A stretch of DNA of 64,000 nucleotides from NCBI GenBank assembly GCA_038230035.1, contig JBBRNX010000003.1, positions 97,636 to 161,635 on the forward strand, in the 5' to 3' direction. The notes beneath the pieces were generated by a model. The model was not told where the DNA came from. It ran no database searches and saw only the letters and a list, made by a program, of their open reading frames with translations. This stretch comes from Gaiella sp038230035 (GTDB lineage Bacteria > Actinomycetota > Thermoleophilia > Gaiellales > Gaiellaceae). This document shows positions 33,192 through 40,933 of the stretch, piece by piece. A program made the position numbers and the translations under genes. The number at the start of each line of letters is the position of its first letter. Within the stretch, counting starts at the first letter, position 1.

Positions 33192-33821
33192 TCAGTGCAC
33201 CTCACTCCCGGTAACCCCGATCCCGGCCAGACGCAGGAAGTTCTCCACCACGATCCGTCCCGCCGGGTGCTCAGCGTTCCACTCCTCGGGGTGGAACTGC
33301 GTTCCCCACCAGGGCCGATCTCGGGCGGCGATCGCCTCGATCGCGCACGTCTCACTGCGCGCCAGAACACGAAAGCGGTCTGGGAGTACGCCTACCTCGT
33401 CGGTGTGGTACTCGAAGACATCGATGCGCGGCCCCAAGCCGCTCAGCAGGTCCGAGTCGTCAAGGACGTCGACGGACGCAAAAACTCCGGCCGCCGGCTC
33501 GTCGGCACTCGAGATCTCCCCGCCAGCGGCGCGCACGAGCGTCTGCATGCCCGCACAGATGCCGAGCACAGGCCCGTCGAAAGACCGAAGCCCGTCGGCA
33601 AGTCGCTCGAGGTCCGCTGTGCCATGAGCGCTCCACGGGTCGTAGGAGCCGCTCAACACGATCGCATCAGCCTCGACGGCGGCGAGCTCCGTGTAATGAG
33701 CGGTCGTGACATCCGTGTCCGCGATTTCGGCGAGTCGGTCCGCCGCTCGCCGGTATCGCTCCAAGGTCTCCTGCCGCAGACCCGCCCGGTGTTCCGAGAC
33801 GACGAACGCTAGCCGGTTCAC
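33192..33821 (-). CDS. Class I glutamine amidotransferase-like protein
   Basis: 209 residues with a complete-looking triad: nucleophile C89 in GPVLGICAGMQTL and the pair H177/E179 in WWGTQFHPEEW, as in the glutaminase domains of the GATase class I family. Glutamine or a gamma-glutamyl compound would be hydrolysed. No synthase partner gene lies adjacent, which suggests a stand-alone gamma-glutamyl hydrolase-like role, perhaps in the pathway of the MttB-like enzyme. The GTG start overlaps the IclR stop (GTGA). Confidence 0.82.
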   Translation of the reverse strand: MNRLAFVVSEHRAGLRQETLERYRRAADRLAEIADTDVTTAHYTELAAVEADAIVLSGSYDPWSAHGTADLERLADGLRSFDGPVLGICAGMQTLVRAAGGEISSADEPAAGVFASVDVLDDSDLLSGLGPRIDVFEYHTDEVGVLPDRFRVLARSETCAIEAIAARDRPWWGTQFHPEEWNAEHPAGRIVVENFLRLAGIGVTGSEVH

Positions 33822-34552
33822 GCGGCGGTCCGGCTCGAGTGCCCGAGCGAGTGCGAGAGCTCAGCCGCCGCCGCCCGAACCACTGCCGCCACCTCCTCGA
33901 GGCGAAACTCGAGCCGGAAGGTCGGGCCTGAGACGTTGACGGCCGCCGCGACCCTGCCGGAGAAGTCGCGGACCGGCGCAGCAACTCCTGCGAGACCGGC
34001 TTCGAACTCGTCGACGGCGGCGGCATGACCGTCTACCCGAGCCACCGCGACCCGATCCGCAATCCCCGCCAGGCCAAGCTCCTCGAGCTCGGCCGACGAG
34101 AGGTCGATCACGAGCGCCCGGCCCGCCGACGTCGTCGCGACCGGCGTCAGGTCGCCCACCCGGCCGGGTGCATGAAGCGCACTCTGGGGCGACTCCGAGA
34201 GAACCGTGATCACGCTTGCTCCGCGCCGCACGGAGAGATGCGCGCTCTCGCCGAGATCCGCAGCAAGTCGGCGCAGCACCGGCGACGCCGCTTCCAGCAA
34301 CCGCGGCTCGCCGCCCCGAGCGGCCAGGGCGAACGCCTGCCAGCCGAGCCGGTAGGTCTGCGTCACAGGGTTGCGCTCGACGAAGCCATGCGCTGCGAGC
34401 GTCGCGAGGGTGCGCGACACCTGGCTCTTCTCGCCGGAGACAAGCTCCGTGACACGCGCGACTCCGAGGCCGCCGGCGGCAGAGGCCTCCTCACCGGCAA
34501 GCGCCTGCAGCACCCGCAAGCCGCGCGTCAGTCCGGACGTACCGGGGTTCAC
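33818..34552 (-). CDS. IclR-family transcriptional regulator
   Basis: 244 residues. The N-terminal winged helix is seen in LTRGLRVLQALAG, VTELVSGEKSQVSRTLATLAAHGFVERN and TYRLGWQAF. The C-terminal effector domain follows, with SAHLSVRRG, HAPGRVGDLTPVATTSAGRAL and SGRVAAAVNVSGP. It presumably senses a metabolite of the operon it heads. GTG 34552 is preceded by TAGATT and 6 nt, the leaderless arrangement. The divergent M20 peptidase gene starts within 30 bp, and an imperfect palindrome in between could be its operator. Confidence 0.9.
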   Translation of the reverse strand: MNPGTSGLTRGLRVLQALAGEEASAAGGLGVARVTELVSGEKSQVSRTLATLAAHGFVERNPVTQTYRLGWQAFALAARGGEPRLLEAASPVLRRLAADLGESAHLSVRRGASVITVLSESPQSALHAPGRVGDLTPVATTSAGRALVIDLSSAELEELGLAGIADRVAVARVDGHAAAVDEFEAGLAGVAAPVRDFSGRVAAAVNVSGPTFRLEFRLEEVAAVVRAAAAELSHSLGHSSRTAA

Positions 34553-34581
34553 GCTTGCAATCTACGCGCTCGTCCTTGAAG

Positions 34582-35904
34582 ATGCAACTTGAGTTGCGAA
34601 TTGAACAGCACGCAGAGCGCGTGTGCGCGGCGATAGCCCAGCGCGAAGGCGATCTCGTCGACCTGCTTCAGGCACTGATCAGATTCGACACGACGACGCA
34701 CGCGCACGACGAGCCGGCGCGACAGGAGGCGGAGTTGCAGAGCCACCTCGCCGAGCGTCTCACCGCGGCCGGTGCCGAGGTCGAACTGAGCGAGCCCGAC
34801 CCGGCGATCGTTGCGGGGCACCAGATGGTGCCCGACGGTTTCACCTTCACGGGCCGACCCCAGCTCGTAGCGCGTTTTCCCGGCTCGAGCGGTGGACCCA
34901 GCCTGCTCCTGAACGGTCACATCGACGTCGTCGGTGTCGAGCCGCGCGAGGAGTGGACGCACGACCCACTCGCAGCGACCGTCGAAGGAGGGTTCGTCCA
35001 CGGCCGCGGGGCCTGCGACATGAAAGGCGGGGTCGCCTGCATGGTATTCGCGAGTCAGGTGCTTGCCGACCTCGGCATTCGGCTGGCGGGCGACCTGATC
35101 GTGAACACCGTCACGGAGGAGGAGTCGACCGGCGCAGGCGGGCTCGTGAGCGCCCGCACGCTTCAGGCTGAAGCTGCGATCGTGCCGGAGCCGAGCGGGC
35201 TCGGCGTCTGGATCGCCTGCCGCGGCAGCCTCCTGCCGACGATCACCGTCGAGGGTCGGGCAGGGCATGCCGGCCTTCCTCTGCGGGACCCAGGCACCGG
35301 AGGCGCGGTGAACGCAATCGAGAAGGCAGCCGTCGTGCTCGACGCGATCCGGCGCTTACGCGAGGAGTGGTCGCTCCGGCCTGCCCACCCGTATCTCTCC
35401 GCCGCGGACTGCGTGCCAACCCTGATCCAAGGCGGCGAGTGGATCGTCAGCTACCCGGCCCGCTGCCGAATCGACTGTCACATCGAGTACCTGCCTGAGC
35501 AGGCCGATGCGGGCGGCTGGGGCTCGGCGGTCGAGCGCGAATTCGAGGACCGGATCCAGCGAGCCGCGGACGCCGACCCGTGGCTGCGAGAGCACCCACC
35601 GCGCGTCGAGTGGATTGTCGGCGGCGTCCCTCCAGCCCAGGTGTCCGTAGACGAACCGATTGTGAAGGCGGCGCTCGCCGCGACTGCGGCGGTCGGCCGA
35701 GGCGGTCGGCTCGGCGGACTCGACAACTGGCACGACGGCGCGACCCTCACCGTCGAGGCGGGGATTCCCGCTATCTGTCTCGGGCCTGGCGATATCCAGC
35801 TTGCGCATGCAGTTGACGAGAAGGTTCCGATAGCCGACCTGGTCGCGTGTACTCAGGCGATCGCGATCACGGCAATGCGCTTTTGCGGCATCTCCTCCGC
35901 GTAA
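34582..35904 (+). CDS. M20-family metallopeptidase (ArgE/DapE-like)
   Basis: About 440 residues. LLNGHIDVV is the first zinc-ligand motif, GRGACDMKGGVACM the bridging aspartate, TVTEEESTGAGG the catalytic glutamate pair, and the late histidine lies in LAHAVDEKV. A dimerisation domain separates the two metal blocks (about 200-320). Such enzymes deacylate amino-acid derivatives or split dipeptides. The ATG at 34582 sits inside the operator-like palindrome, so a later start such as GTG 34621 is possible and would still keep the fold. It diverges from the IclR gene and is probably its target. Confidence 0.85.
   Translation: MQLELRIEQHAERVCAAIAQREGDLVDLLQALIRFDTTTHAHDEPARQEAELQSHLAERLTAAGAEVELSEPDPAIVAGHQMVPDGFTFTGRPQLVARFPGSSGGPSLLLNGHIDVVGVEPREEWTHDPLAATVEGGFVHGRGACDMKGGVACMVFASQVLADLGIRLAGDLIVNTVTEEESTGAGGLVSARTLQAEAAIVPEPSGLGVWIACRGSLLPTITVEGRAGHAGLPLRDPGTGGAVNAIEKAAVVLDAIRRLREEWSLRPAHPYLSAADCVPTLIQGGEWIVSYPARCRIDCHIEYLPEQADAGGWGSAVEREFEDRIQRAADADPWLREHPPRVEWIVGGVPPAQVSVDEPIVKAALAATAAVGRGGRLGGLDNWHDGATLTVEAGIPAICLGPGDIQLAHAVDEKVPIADLVACTQAIAITAMRFCGISSA
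34584..34597. promoter_or_regulatory. IclR-type operator candidate
   Basis: GCAACTTGAGTTGC is a 14-bp palindrome with 6 of 7 matched pairs, followed by a further TTG half-site and preceded by TTGCAA at 34555-34560. IclR regulators often bind TTGCA-type palindromes between divergent genes. It overlaps the proposed peptidase start codon. Confidence 0.5.
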
Positions 35905-35955
35905 CACCGATACTGGGGAAGATCGACCAGATGGTCGGTGCGTACTTCGCCGCTC

Positions 35956-36987
35956 TCATGGGAGCCGCGGCGACCAGAGCATCGAGAGCAGGGTCGCCGC
36001 TGCGAGCAGCCCTGCCGCGATGGCGAGGAAGAGAGCCGTGACCTCTCTCGTCCCCGGCTTACGACCGATCTGGCTGCCGAGCCGCGCGTAGGCGGATTTC
36101 ACGGCGTTGGCGCTGTGTGCGGCAAAGAACGACCCGCCGGTCGTCGTGGCGATCGCCTTGAGCGTCGCCGGGTCGGGTGGAACCGAGATCGTGCGGGTAA
36201 CGCCCTCGAAGGCGTGGGTCAGGGTGCCTTCGGGCGTTCCGAGCGCAATCGTGAACACCGGAATCCCCGCGGCTTTCGCCTTGGCTGCGCCGTCGAGCGG
36301 CTGCAGCTGACCGCGCGTCTGCGAGCCATCGGAGAGGAAGAGGATCGACACCGGGGGGCCCTTTGTCGGTACGGCTGCGGCGGCCAACCTGAACGCGATC
36401 GTCTGGCCGGTGGTCGTCGTAGGTGTCGTAGGCACGGGCGGCGCCGACTGCTGGGCGAGCTCGACCGCCGCAGCGAGCGCGTCTCCGATCGCGGTTCCTC
36501 CGAAGCCCGGGAACTCGCCCATCGCATCGAGAGCCGCCCGCACGAGGTCGTGGTCGGTCGTCGGCGGCGTCGCGACCTGCGGCTCGCCCGCGAAGACGAT
36601 CAGCCCGACCCGCACACGGCTCGGCACCTTGTCCAGGAACGCCCGCACTGCATCCTGCGCCGCTGCCAGCCGGGTCGGCTTCACGTCGGCTGCCTCCATC
36701 GACCCCGAGTCGTCGATCACGAGGATCACGGTCGCATTGTCAGTCGGGACCAAGGTCGTCACGTGGGGGCGGGCAAGCGCCACCGAGATCGTCGCGAGTG
36801 CGAGCAGGAAGATCGCCGGTGGCACGTAGCGCCGCCAGGGGACGCCGCGAGCGACGCTCGCAAGCAGATCGAGGTTCGTGTAAAGGACCGCATATCGCGC
36901 GCGCCGACGCTCGATGACAACGTAGAGCACCAAGACGGCAGGGATGACGAGCAGCGTCAGGAGGAACACGGGCTGGCCGAAGCTCAT
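35956..36987 (-). CDS. VWA-domain membrane protein (BatA-like)
   Basis: 343 residues. The N-terminal FLLTLLVIPAVLVLYVVIERRRARY and a second helix near residue 60-75 flank a short basic loop. The von Willebrand A domain has the metal site DDSGSM with the later threonine and aspartate in FGGTAIGDAL and FLSDGSQTRG. One C-terminal helix ends the protein. Proteins of this type work with MoxR ATPases and DUF58 proteins in envelope or stress functions whose molecular detail is unsettled. ATG 36987 overlaps the upstream stop. Confidence 0.87.
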   Translation of the reverse strand: MSFGQPVFLLTLLVIPAVLVLYVVIERRRARYAVLYTNLDLLASVARGVPWRRYVPPAIFLLALATISVALARPHVTTLVPTDNATVILVIDDSGSMEAADVKPTRLAAAQDAVRAFLDKVPSRVRVGLIVFAGEPQVATPPTTDHDLVRAALDAMGEFPGFGGTAIGDALAAAVELAQQSAPPVPTTPTTTTGQTIAFRLAAAAVPTKGPPVSILFLSDGSQTRGQLQPLDGAAKAKAAGIPVFTIALGTPEGTLTHAFEGVTRTISVPPDPATLKAIATTTGGSFFAAHSANAVKSAYARLGSQIGRKPGTREVTALFLAIAAGLLAAATLLSMLWSPRLP

Positions 36988-37694
36988 GTCCCCACCGCGC
37001 AGACCGCACCAACCTGCGCAACCGCACGCACACCACGCACGATGCCGCCGGTTCGCGTGACGACCTGAACTCTTCCGCTGCGCACTGTGCGCGTTCCGCG
37101 TGAAACGGCGCTCGCGAGTCGGAGCGTCGGCGGCGCGGTCGTGTAGAAGCCGACGGCGTCCCAGCTCGCGACCGGACTCTCGCCTGCCGCGCAATGCACA
37201 CTGATCGCCTGCTGCCTGCCAGGACGCAACCTCGTGTCTCGACTGCGGCGGACAACCGGCTTGCCGACGGGGGAGACATGGACGACCGTCGGCACACGTG
37301 CTCCGCCACCGCTTGCGGGGATGCAGCCGAGATGCGGCCGGAAGCTCGCGACGGCAGCGCCGACGCCGACGTAGGTTGCGGTGAACACGGCTGCGCGCCC
37401 CGTTGTGACTCCCGGGTTGACGGGGCTCCCCGAGCCGCCGAGGAACGTGACGTCGATCGCCCGGTCGCTGACCTCAACGTCGATGCCGCCGACGATGAAT
37501 CCCGCCGGGCACGACAGCTGGTACTCGGCGCTTGGACGAGCGGCGCCGCCAGCCAACGGGACGACGACCCACGGGCCGGCGATAGGGACACAGGTCTGAA
37601 GGCCGTTGCACTCGTTCGTCTTCGCCGACGCCGGAGGTGCACCGGCGGCAAGGATCGCAGCGGCGAGGACGATCGTGATCACGATGGACTTCAC
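36984..37694 (-). CDS. Secreted protein of unknown function
   Basis: 236 residues. A classical signal peptide (basic MK, hydrophobic IVITIVLAAAILAAG, cleavage near PPASA at about residue 24) precedes a cysteine-containing region: C29, C35 and further cysteines in YQLSCPAGFIVGG, HLGCIPASG and VHCAAGESPV. The repeated CPAGFIVGG / CAAGESPVA-like theme suggests two related beta modules stabilised by disulfides. It overlaps both VWA genes by 4 bp. I recognise no family; its position implies that it works with the VWA complex outside the cell. Confidence 0.6.
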   Translation of the reverse strand: MKSIVITIVLAAAILAAGAPPASAKTNECNGLQTCVPIAGPWVVVPLAGGAARPSAEYQLSCPAGFIVGGIDVEVSDRAIDVTFLGGSGSPVNPGVTTGRAAVFTATYVGVGAAVASFRPHLGCIPASGGGARVPTVVHVSPVGKPVVRRSRDTRLRPGRQQAISVHCAAGESPVASWDAVGFYTTAPPTLRLASAVSRGTRTVRSGRVQVVTRTGGIVRGVRAVAQVGAVCAVGT

Positions 37695-38659
37695 GGGACG
37701 GGGATCCTCCGGAACCAGAGCGCGGAGAGCGCGCCGCCAACGACGAGAAGAGCGGCCGCGCCGCCGCCGAAGGCATCGGTCATCTCGCGCGACTCGCTGC
37801 GATGGCCGAGCCGCGAGGCGAGACGTTGGTAGACCTCCCGCAGGCCGGCGTCCGTCGTGACCGCGAAGAACTGGCCGCCCGTTCCTTTCGCGAGCTGACG
37901 CAGAGTGTCGGGCTTGGCCGGCACGCGGATGATCTCGTGGTACCCGCCGGTCAACGTTCTCTCCACCTGGCCGCTTGACGTCCCGACGAGAACGGTGGTG
38001 ACCGGGATGTGGGCCGCTTTAGCCTTCTGCGCGGCAGCCTCGGGTGTCGTCGTCCCGCCTTCGGCGGCACCGTCGGAGATCAGGACTACCGCGGTCGGCG
38101 GCACGCTCCCGTCGCTCGTGTGCGCGGTGCGGCCCATCCTGGTCGCGAGTAGCACCGCGTCACCGAGGGCGGTACCTTCACCCGGCCGGAGATCTGCAAT
38201 GGCCGCTGCTGCGAGATCGCGGTCGGCTGTGGGCGGCACGGCCACGGTCGCGCGCGTGCCGAACGAGACGACTCCAACCCGGAACTTCTTCGGCACCTCT
38301 GCCAGAAATGCCGTCGCAGCCGCACGAGCGGAGTCCAGCCGTGTCGGTGCAACGTCGTTCGCGAGCATCGAGCGCGAAGTGTCGATAGCGAGCACGATCG
38401 TGGCCTCCTCACGTTTCACGCTGACCGTCGCATGAGGCCGAGCGACGCCGACGACGAGGGCGGCAAGCCCGACGAGCAGGATGGCGAGCGGAAGGTGGCG
38501 CAGCCGGCCGGGCGAACGGTCGATCATATTCGGCAGAAGCGCCCGGCTCGAGAATTCAGCCGCGAGGCGCGCACGCCGCCGCTCGACGAGGACGTAGACG
38601 ACAACGAGCGCCGGTACGACCAGCAGGCCGAGGAGCGCGAGTGGGGACTGGAAGCTCAG
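37691..38659 (-). CDS. VWA-domain membrane protein (BatB-like), CTG start
   Basis: 322 residues from CTG 38659. The first residues (SPLALLGLLVVPALVVVYVLVERRRAR) align with the N-terminus of the second VWA gene, so the frame is genuine well upstream of its first ATG (38527). CTG at 38657-38659 overlaps the DUF58 stop as CTGA and no ATG, GTG or TTG exists between it and an in-frame stop further upstream. The VWA site DTSRSM is present, with GTALGDAV and LISDGAAEGG. A C-terminal helix follows. The CTG start is my inference; otherwise translation would begin at 38527 and lose the first helix. Confidence 0.75.
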   Translation of the reverse strand: MSFQSPLALLGLLVVPALVVVYVLVERRRARLAAEFSSRALLPNMIDRSPGRLRHLPLAILLVGLAALVVGVARPHATVSVKREEATIVLAIDTSRSMLANDVAPTRLDSARAAATAFLAEVPKKFRVGVVSFGTRATVAVPPTADRDLAAAAIADLRPGEGTALGDAVLLATRMGRTAHTSDGSVPPTAVVLISDGAAEGGTTTPEAAAQKAKAAHIPVTTVLVGTSSGQVERTLTGGYHEIIRVPAKPDTLRQLAKGTGGQFFAVTTDAGLREVYQRLASRLGHRSESREMTDAFGGGAAALLVVGGALSALWFRRIPVP

Positions 38660-39590
38660 CGCGCGCCTCGCTCGAGGAACGCCGCGAGCAGTCGCAGCCA
38701 GTCACCCTCGGTCGTCAGAACGGCATGCCGGATGCCGAGGGAGCCGAACGTCCGGGCGAGCGCGCGACGCTCGTCGGCGGCGGCAGTGGCGAAGCGGTAC
38801 CGGAGCTTCGCATCGCTCGTGTCGACCCGCAGCTGGCGCCCGTTTCCGGGTCGACCAGCCAGAGCTCGCCAAGATCGGGAAGTGCCTGCTCACGTGGGTC
38901 GCGGATCTCGATCGCGACGACGTCGTGACGCCCAGCGAGCCCGAGGAGCGGGACGCGCCAATCGTCGGGGCCGCGGAAGTCGGAGACCACCAGCACGAGG
39001 GACCGCTGCCGGGCCGCTGCCCCTGTCCTGGCCAACGCCTCCCCCAACGACGTGCTGCCCACGGGCGAGCTCGGCTCGTCGAGCCCTTCCTCGCGCAGCG
39101 CGCCGAGCAGCCCGAGCAGTCCGGCCCGGCCCTGTCTCGCCGGTGCCGTCCTCGGCTGAGCGTCCCCGAACGTGACGATCCCGAGCCGGTTGCCGCGGCG
39201 GGTTGCAACATGACCGATCGCAAGCGCCACACCCTCCGCGACGTCGGCTTTACGCCTGTCGGCTGTGCCGAAGCGCATCGACGGCGACGTGTCGAGCACC
39301 AGCCAGGTGACGAGGACGCGCTCCGCAAGGTGGACGCGGACATGCGGCTCGCCGGTGCGCGCAGTCACGTTCCAGTCGATCTGGCGGACGTCGTCTCCAG
39401 GGACATACGGCCGCACCTGCGCGAGCTCTGTTCCGGCACCGCTCACGCTCGACCGGTAGTCGCCCGCCAGGAGACCGCCCACGCGCCGCCCGATCGTGAG
39501 GTCGAGTGCGTTCAGGAGCGACGGCGGGATAACGCCTGGCCCCGGCCGATCCGGAGTCGGAGCCCGTCGGAGGACTCGGAGTGCGCTCAC
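38656..39590 (-). pseudogene. DUF58 protein, frameshifted near the end
   Basis: The frame reads VGGLLAGDYRSSVSGAGTELAQVRPYVPGDDVRQIDWN, the hallmark of DUF58 proteins, followed by the VWA-like LDTSPSM. At about 38836-38841 it departs into an unnatural sequence. Adding one base there restores a good end, QLRVDTSDAKLRYRF through to a stop at 38656-38658 that overlaps the CTG of the next gene. So the original gene was about 310 codons and lost one base in a GGCGCCC context. This may be a real lesion or a sequencing error. The GTG 39590 start overlaps the MoxR stop. Confidence 0.8.
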
Positions 39591-40609
39591 GCAGCCGAGA
39601 CCCGAGCGAGGTCGATGCTCGGCACGGGGACCGACGTGAGCACCGAGTCGAGGATCTGGTCCGGGCTCACCTCCTCCGCGAGCGCCTGGTAGGTGAGAAC
39701 GAGCCGGTGTCGCAACGCGTCCTTGGCGAGCGCCTGGAGATCCTCTGCGAGGACGTAGTCGCGGCCGCGCACGAGGGCAAGCGCACGGGCGGCCTGCACC
39801 AAGCTAATCGGGCCGCGAGGGCTGGCACCGAACGCGACGTAGGCGGCGAGATCCGGGAAACCGTGCGCCGCGGGCTCCCTCGTGGCGACCGCGAGCGCGA
39901 CGGCGTAGCTGATCAGCGCCGGGTCGACGTACACCTGGAAGACGCCGCGCTGCAGCTCGCGCAGCTCGTCGAGCGAGAGGGCTTGCCGCGTCTGCACCGG
40001 CTCGACGAGCTGGCGCTGCACGATCGTCAACTCCTCGTCGTGGGACGGGTAGCCGATCACGATCTTGAGCATGAACCGGTCGATCTGCGCTTCGGGCAAC
40101 GGGTAGGTGCCTTCCGACTCGATCGGGTTCTGGGTCGCCATCACGAGGAACGGATCCGGAACCGGATGCGTCGTATGACCGATCGTCACCTGCCGTTCCT
40201 GCATCACCTCGAGCAGAGCCGACTGCACCTTCGCAGGAGCGCGGTTGATCTCGTCCGCGAGCAGGAAGTTGCAGAACACCGGCCCGAGCTCCGTGTCGAA
40301 CACGCCGTCGCCTGGCCGGTAGATCCGCGTCCCGACGAGGTCGGACGGCACGAGGTCGGGCGTGAACTGCACGCGCGAGAACGAGCCGCCGAGCACGCCG
40401 GCAGTCGTCTTGATGGTCAACGTCTTGGCAAGGCCGGGGACACCCTCGATCAGCAGATGCCCCTGCGCGAGCAGGCACACGAGCACACGCTCGAGCATCG
40501 CGTCGTGGCCGGCAATGACCCGCCGGATCTCGAAGAGCGCCTGTTCGAGCCGGTCTTTCGTCTCGGCGGGCGACAGGGTGGGCGGCGCAGCGGTTCCGCG
40601 ATCGGTCAC
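39587..40609 (-). CDS. MoxR-family AAA+ ATPase
   Basis: About 340 residues. Walker A is GVPGLAKT, Walker B LLADEINRAPAKVQSALLEVMQE, sensor 1 MATQNPIES and sensor 2 within PEAQIDRFMLK, the standard MoxR set. It acts as a chaperone-like ATPase that activates or assembles partner proteins, here the VWA and DUF58 products of its operon. GTG 40609 is chosen over ATG 40639 because GGAGGAGA lies just upstream with normal spacing. It is the first gene of the operon. Confidence 0.92.
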   Translation of the reverse strand: MTDRGTAAPPTLSPAETKDRLEQALFEIRRVIAGHDAMLERVLVCLLAQGHLLIEGVPGLAKTLTIKTTAGVLGGSFSRVQFTPDLVPSDLVGTRIYRPGDGVFDTELGPVFCNFLLADEINRAPAKVQSALLEVMQERQVTIGHTTHPVPDPFLVMATQNPIESEGTYPLPEAQIDRFMLKIVIGYPSHDEELTIVQRQLVEPVQTRQALSLDELRELQRGVFQVYVDPALISYAVALAVATREPAAHGFPDLAAYVAFGASPRGPISLVQAARALALVRGRDYVLAEDLQALAKDALRHRLVLTYQALAEEVSPDQILDSVLTSVPVPSIDLARVSAA

Positions 40610-40764
40610 GCGTCTCTCCTCCAGGTTGCGTTCACACATACGTTCGAGCCGGGCGCCGGATCGGGTTTACCCGAGCGGAAGCAGAGGTGGACACGCTCGG
40701 CTGCCCGGCGAACAGTCACAGCCCCGAACACTCTACGAGACACGGTTAAGAAAGGGCTGTGAGG
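40610..40764. other. Leader region of the MoxR operon
   Basis: 155 bp between the MoxR start and the repeated structured element. It contains a short palindrome CGGGTTTACCCG (around 40665-40676) and two GGTTAAG repeats near 40744 and 40764. No promoter could be assigned with confidence. Confidence 0.35.
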
Positions 40765-40933
40765 TTAAGAGCTCGAACCGGAATGAGCTTCGTCGTCCGG
40801 ACGGGATGAGTGCGTGCGACGCAAGAACGCAGGGAGTCCCAATACGAGACGTATTGGGACGACTGAGGACGCGGCAGCGCGCGTGCACAGCACGTCTGGA
40901 CGGCACAAGGCCTCATTTCGGTTCGAGCTCTAA
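40765..40933 (+). ncRNA. Structured repeat element, copy A (candidate noncoding RNA)
   Basis: A 162-nt core (40769-40930) with near-identical terminal inverted arms. Helices: P1, 19 bp, 40769-40787 with 40912-40930; P2, 10 bp, 40794-40803 with 40893-40902; P3, TGCGT-GCG-ACGCA at 40811-40823; P4, an 11-bp hairpin with loop AGA, 40836-40846 with 40850-40860; P5, GTGC-ACA-GCAC at 40883-40893, which shares its last base with P2. It is 88% identical to copy B and differs at 19 positions without indels. Twelve of those changes lie in helices and none breaks a pair. All G-U pairs are on the plus strand, opposite to the flanking genes. Unrecognised; it could also be a mobile palindromic repeat. Confidence 0.65.
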
